Of a DNA stretch of 64,000 nt, positions 63,268 through 64,000 are shown in pieces. The translations under genes were made by a program, and so were the position numbers. Source of the stretch: Kordia zhangzhouensis. Lineage in GTDB: Bacteria; Bacteroidota; Bacteroidia; Flavobacteriales; Flavobacteriaceae. The DNA is taken from the NCBI RefSeq assembly GCF_001005305.1, contig NZ_LBMH01000005.1:341275-405274 (forward strand), read 5' to 3'. The first letter of the stretch is position 1. Each line of letters starts with the position of its first letter. The notes beneath the pieces are model-generated. The model did not search any database and was not told where the DNA came from. It worked only from the letters and a program-made list of their open reading frames with translations.

Positions 63268-63564
63268 TTATTGGTTTCCTTTTACGATATTCAATAAGTT
63301 TTCCAAATCAGCTATTGAGTAAATACGATACACTTCATTTTCATATTCAACAAAGCCATTGAGCAAAGCACCACCCAAAGTTGGTTTAAACAATTGGCGT
63401 ATGTCCACGTCTAAAACCTCTGCAATTTTTACTAAGGTGTCAAACTTTGGTTTTATATTTCCTGTCTTAAATGCACTCGCAGAAGTAACTGAAACGCCAA
63501 TCAATTCAGCAAATTCAGTATTGGAAATTCCTTTTTCCTTTAAAATCTCATCAATTCTTAACAT
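63268..63564 (-). CDS. XRE-family HTH transcriptional regulator
   Basis: This 98-residue protein has a classical HTH_3 (residues 5-60: LKEKGISNTEFAELIGVSVT, then FKTGNIKPKFDTLVKIAEVL). A C-terminal extension GFVEYENEVYRIYSIADLEN follows, which may sense a ligand or dimerise. It is divergent from the small gene at 63704 and convergent with the right paralogue. It may act as the controller of the element or of the R-M system, using the palindrome at 63637. Confidence 0.85.
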   Translation of the reverse strand: MLRIDEILKEKGISNTEFAELIGVSVTSASAFKTGNIKPKFDTLVKIAEVLDVDIRQLFKPTLGGALLNGFVEYENEVYRIYSIADLENLLNIVKGNQ

Positions 63565-63636
63565 TAGGAAATCATAAAATATAAGTAAATATTAAAAAAC
63601 AGTGCTAAATATAATTATTAATTGCATGAAACTTAA

Positions 63637-63661
63637 TTATAACTTATATTTGGTTATAATC
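63637..63661. promoter_or_regulatory. Palindrome between the XRE and 63704 genes, candidate operator
   Basis: Arms ATTATAAC (63637-63644) and GTTATAAT (63654-63661) are perfect 8-bp complements with a 9-base spacer, in the divergent gap of the XRE gene. XRE repressors often bind such sites to control themselves and the divergent gene. Confidence 0.5.
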
Positions 63662-63703
63662 TAAAACTAATACTTATACGATTAAATCACAAATCAATTT
63701 ACA

Positions 63704-63946
63704 ATGGTAAAAAATCAGCGAGAACTCAACAAGAAGCTAGTAAAAGAACTAGCAGAATGCAGAACCAAGCTAGCACATTGCCAAAATGATTTCGAAGTTG
63801 AAAAGAGTATTAAAAACGGACTGTACTTTTTTATACTGGAAAACGGTATGTTTGAAAAACTCAAAACTTTTGAATTAAATGCAAAGTATCAATCTACGGA
63901 TTACAAAATAAAATCCTTAGAAAAGCTAGCAAACGATTTACCATAA
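63704..63946 (+). CDS. Small coiled-coil protein of unknown function
   Basis: This is an 80-residue protein with an N-terminal coiled coil (RELNKKLVKELAECRTKL) and two cysteines. Its C terminus is helical (KIKSLEKLANDLP). No family is recognised. It is divergent from the XRE regulator and near the right end of the element, so it may be a small element-control protein. Confidence 0.55.
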   Translation: MVKNQRELNKKLVKELAECRTKLAHCQNDFEVEKSIKNGLYFFILENGMFEKLKTFELNAKYQSTDYKIKSLEKLANDLP

Positions 63947-63979
63947 GTAGATAAAATGATTACAAGCCTTAATTTTGAT

Positions 63980-64000
63980 TTTTTGTGCAAATTTTGTGCA
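63980..64000 (+). repeat. 21-bp repeat, right copy (possible integrase arm-type site)
   Basis: Identical to 50959-50979 over all 21 bases and in the same orientation. It ends the window, so the intact tRNA-Arg would be expected shortly beyond. Confidence 0.75.

Larger units (their letters stand above)
50799..64000. mobile_element. Integrative element in tRNA-Arg carrying a type I restriction-modification system (right end outside or at window edge)
   Basis: Left boundary is the truncated tRNA-Arg 3' half, then a 21-bp motif, then a tyrosine recombinase gene. The same 21 bp recurs at 63980-64000. The contents are an integrase, a HTH excisionase-like gene, a Rep-like gene, hsdM, hsdS, a PD-(D/E)XK nuclease gene, hsdR, two related unknown genes, and a XRE regulator. 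No conjugation genes are seen, so it is probably a mobilisable or satellite-type genomic island of about 13 kb. Confidence 0.72.

Overview
The window looks like a marine Flavobacteriaceae chromosome. The supporting signs are low GC, Bacteroidetes-type promoters (TTG and TAnnTTTG boxes), a type IX secretion (T9SS) C-terminal domain, SusC/FecA-type TonB receptors with carboxypeptidase-like N-domains, and several small GG-leader peptides that begin MKKxxLKxLxLxK. The leader peptides recall Kordia-like genomes, but I cannot name the species. No replication origin, rRNA or CRISPR array is visible.

Bases 1-31628 are mostly core chromosome. They hold a partial sugar epimerase and an ECF sigma factor with a membrane partner. 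Next is an iron-type uptake locus (DUF4856 lipoprotein, imelysin lipoprotein, HTTM membrane protein, FecA-like receptor) punctuated by two strong intergenic hairpins. Then come two PLP enzymes, an oligopeptidase, YbaB, a GG-leader peptide, and an OmpA protein with 23-residue repeats. These are followed by YegP, threonine aldolase with a zinc metalloprotease, prfB with its programmed +1 frameshift, a zinc-ribbon membrane protein, ArsC, a second TonB-type receptor, an Asp/Asn hydroxylase and another GG-leader peptide. The stretch ends with an SbtA bicarbonate transporter operon divergent from a LysR regulator, and a NarL-type two-component system with two membrane proteins.

Bases 31629-47800 are accessory. 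An orphan 744-residue protein of unknown function is followed by a convergent set: a T9SS cargo protein, a 3405-residue SpvB/FG-GAP/RHS protein ending in a Hint autoprocessing domain, and a small lipoprotein that overlaps its 3' end and is probably its immunity protein. Two more GG-leader peptides follow.

Bases 47800-50600 hold a decayed gene remnant and three small genes (GNAT, YwqK-like, TPR). The middle gene is bounded by a 10-bp inverted repeat, and the gap after it holds a 106-bp imperfect palindrome resembling an integron attC site.

From 50799 to the right edge lies an integrative element inserted in the 3' half of a tRNA-Arg(TCT) gene. It carries an IntDOT-like tyrosine recombinase, an excisionase-like HTH protein, a Rep-like protein, and a type I restriction-modification operon. 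A PD-(D/E)XK nuclease gene sits between hsdS and hsdR, and two distant paralogues of an uncharacterised family bracket the operon. A XRE regulator with its own palindromic intergenic region follows. A 21-bp sequence found beside the integrase recurs exactly at the last bases of the window, so the right end of the element is probably just outside.
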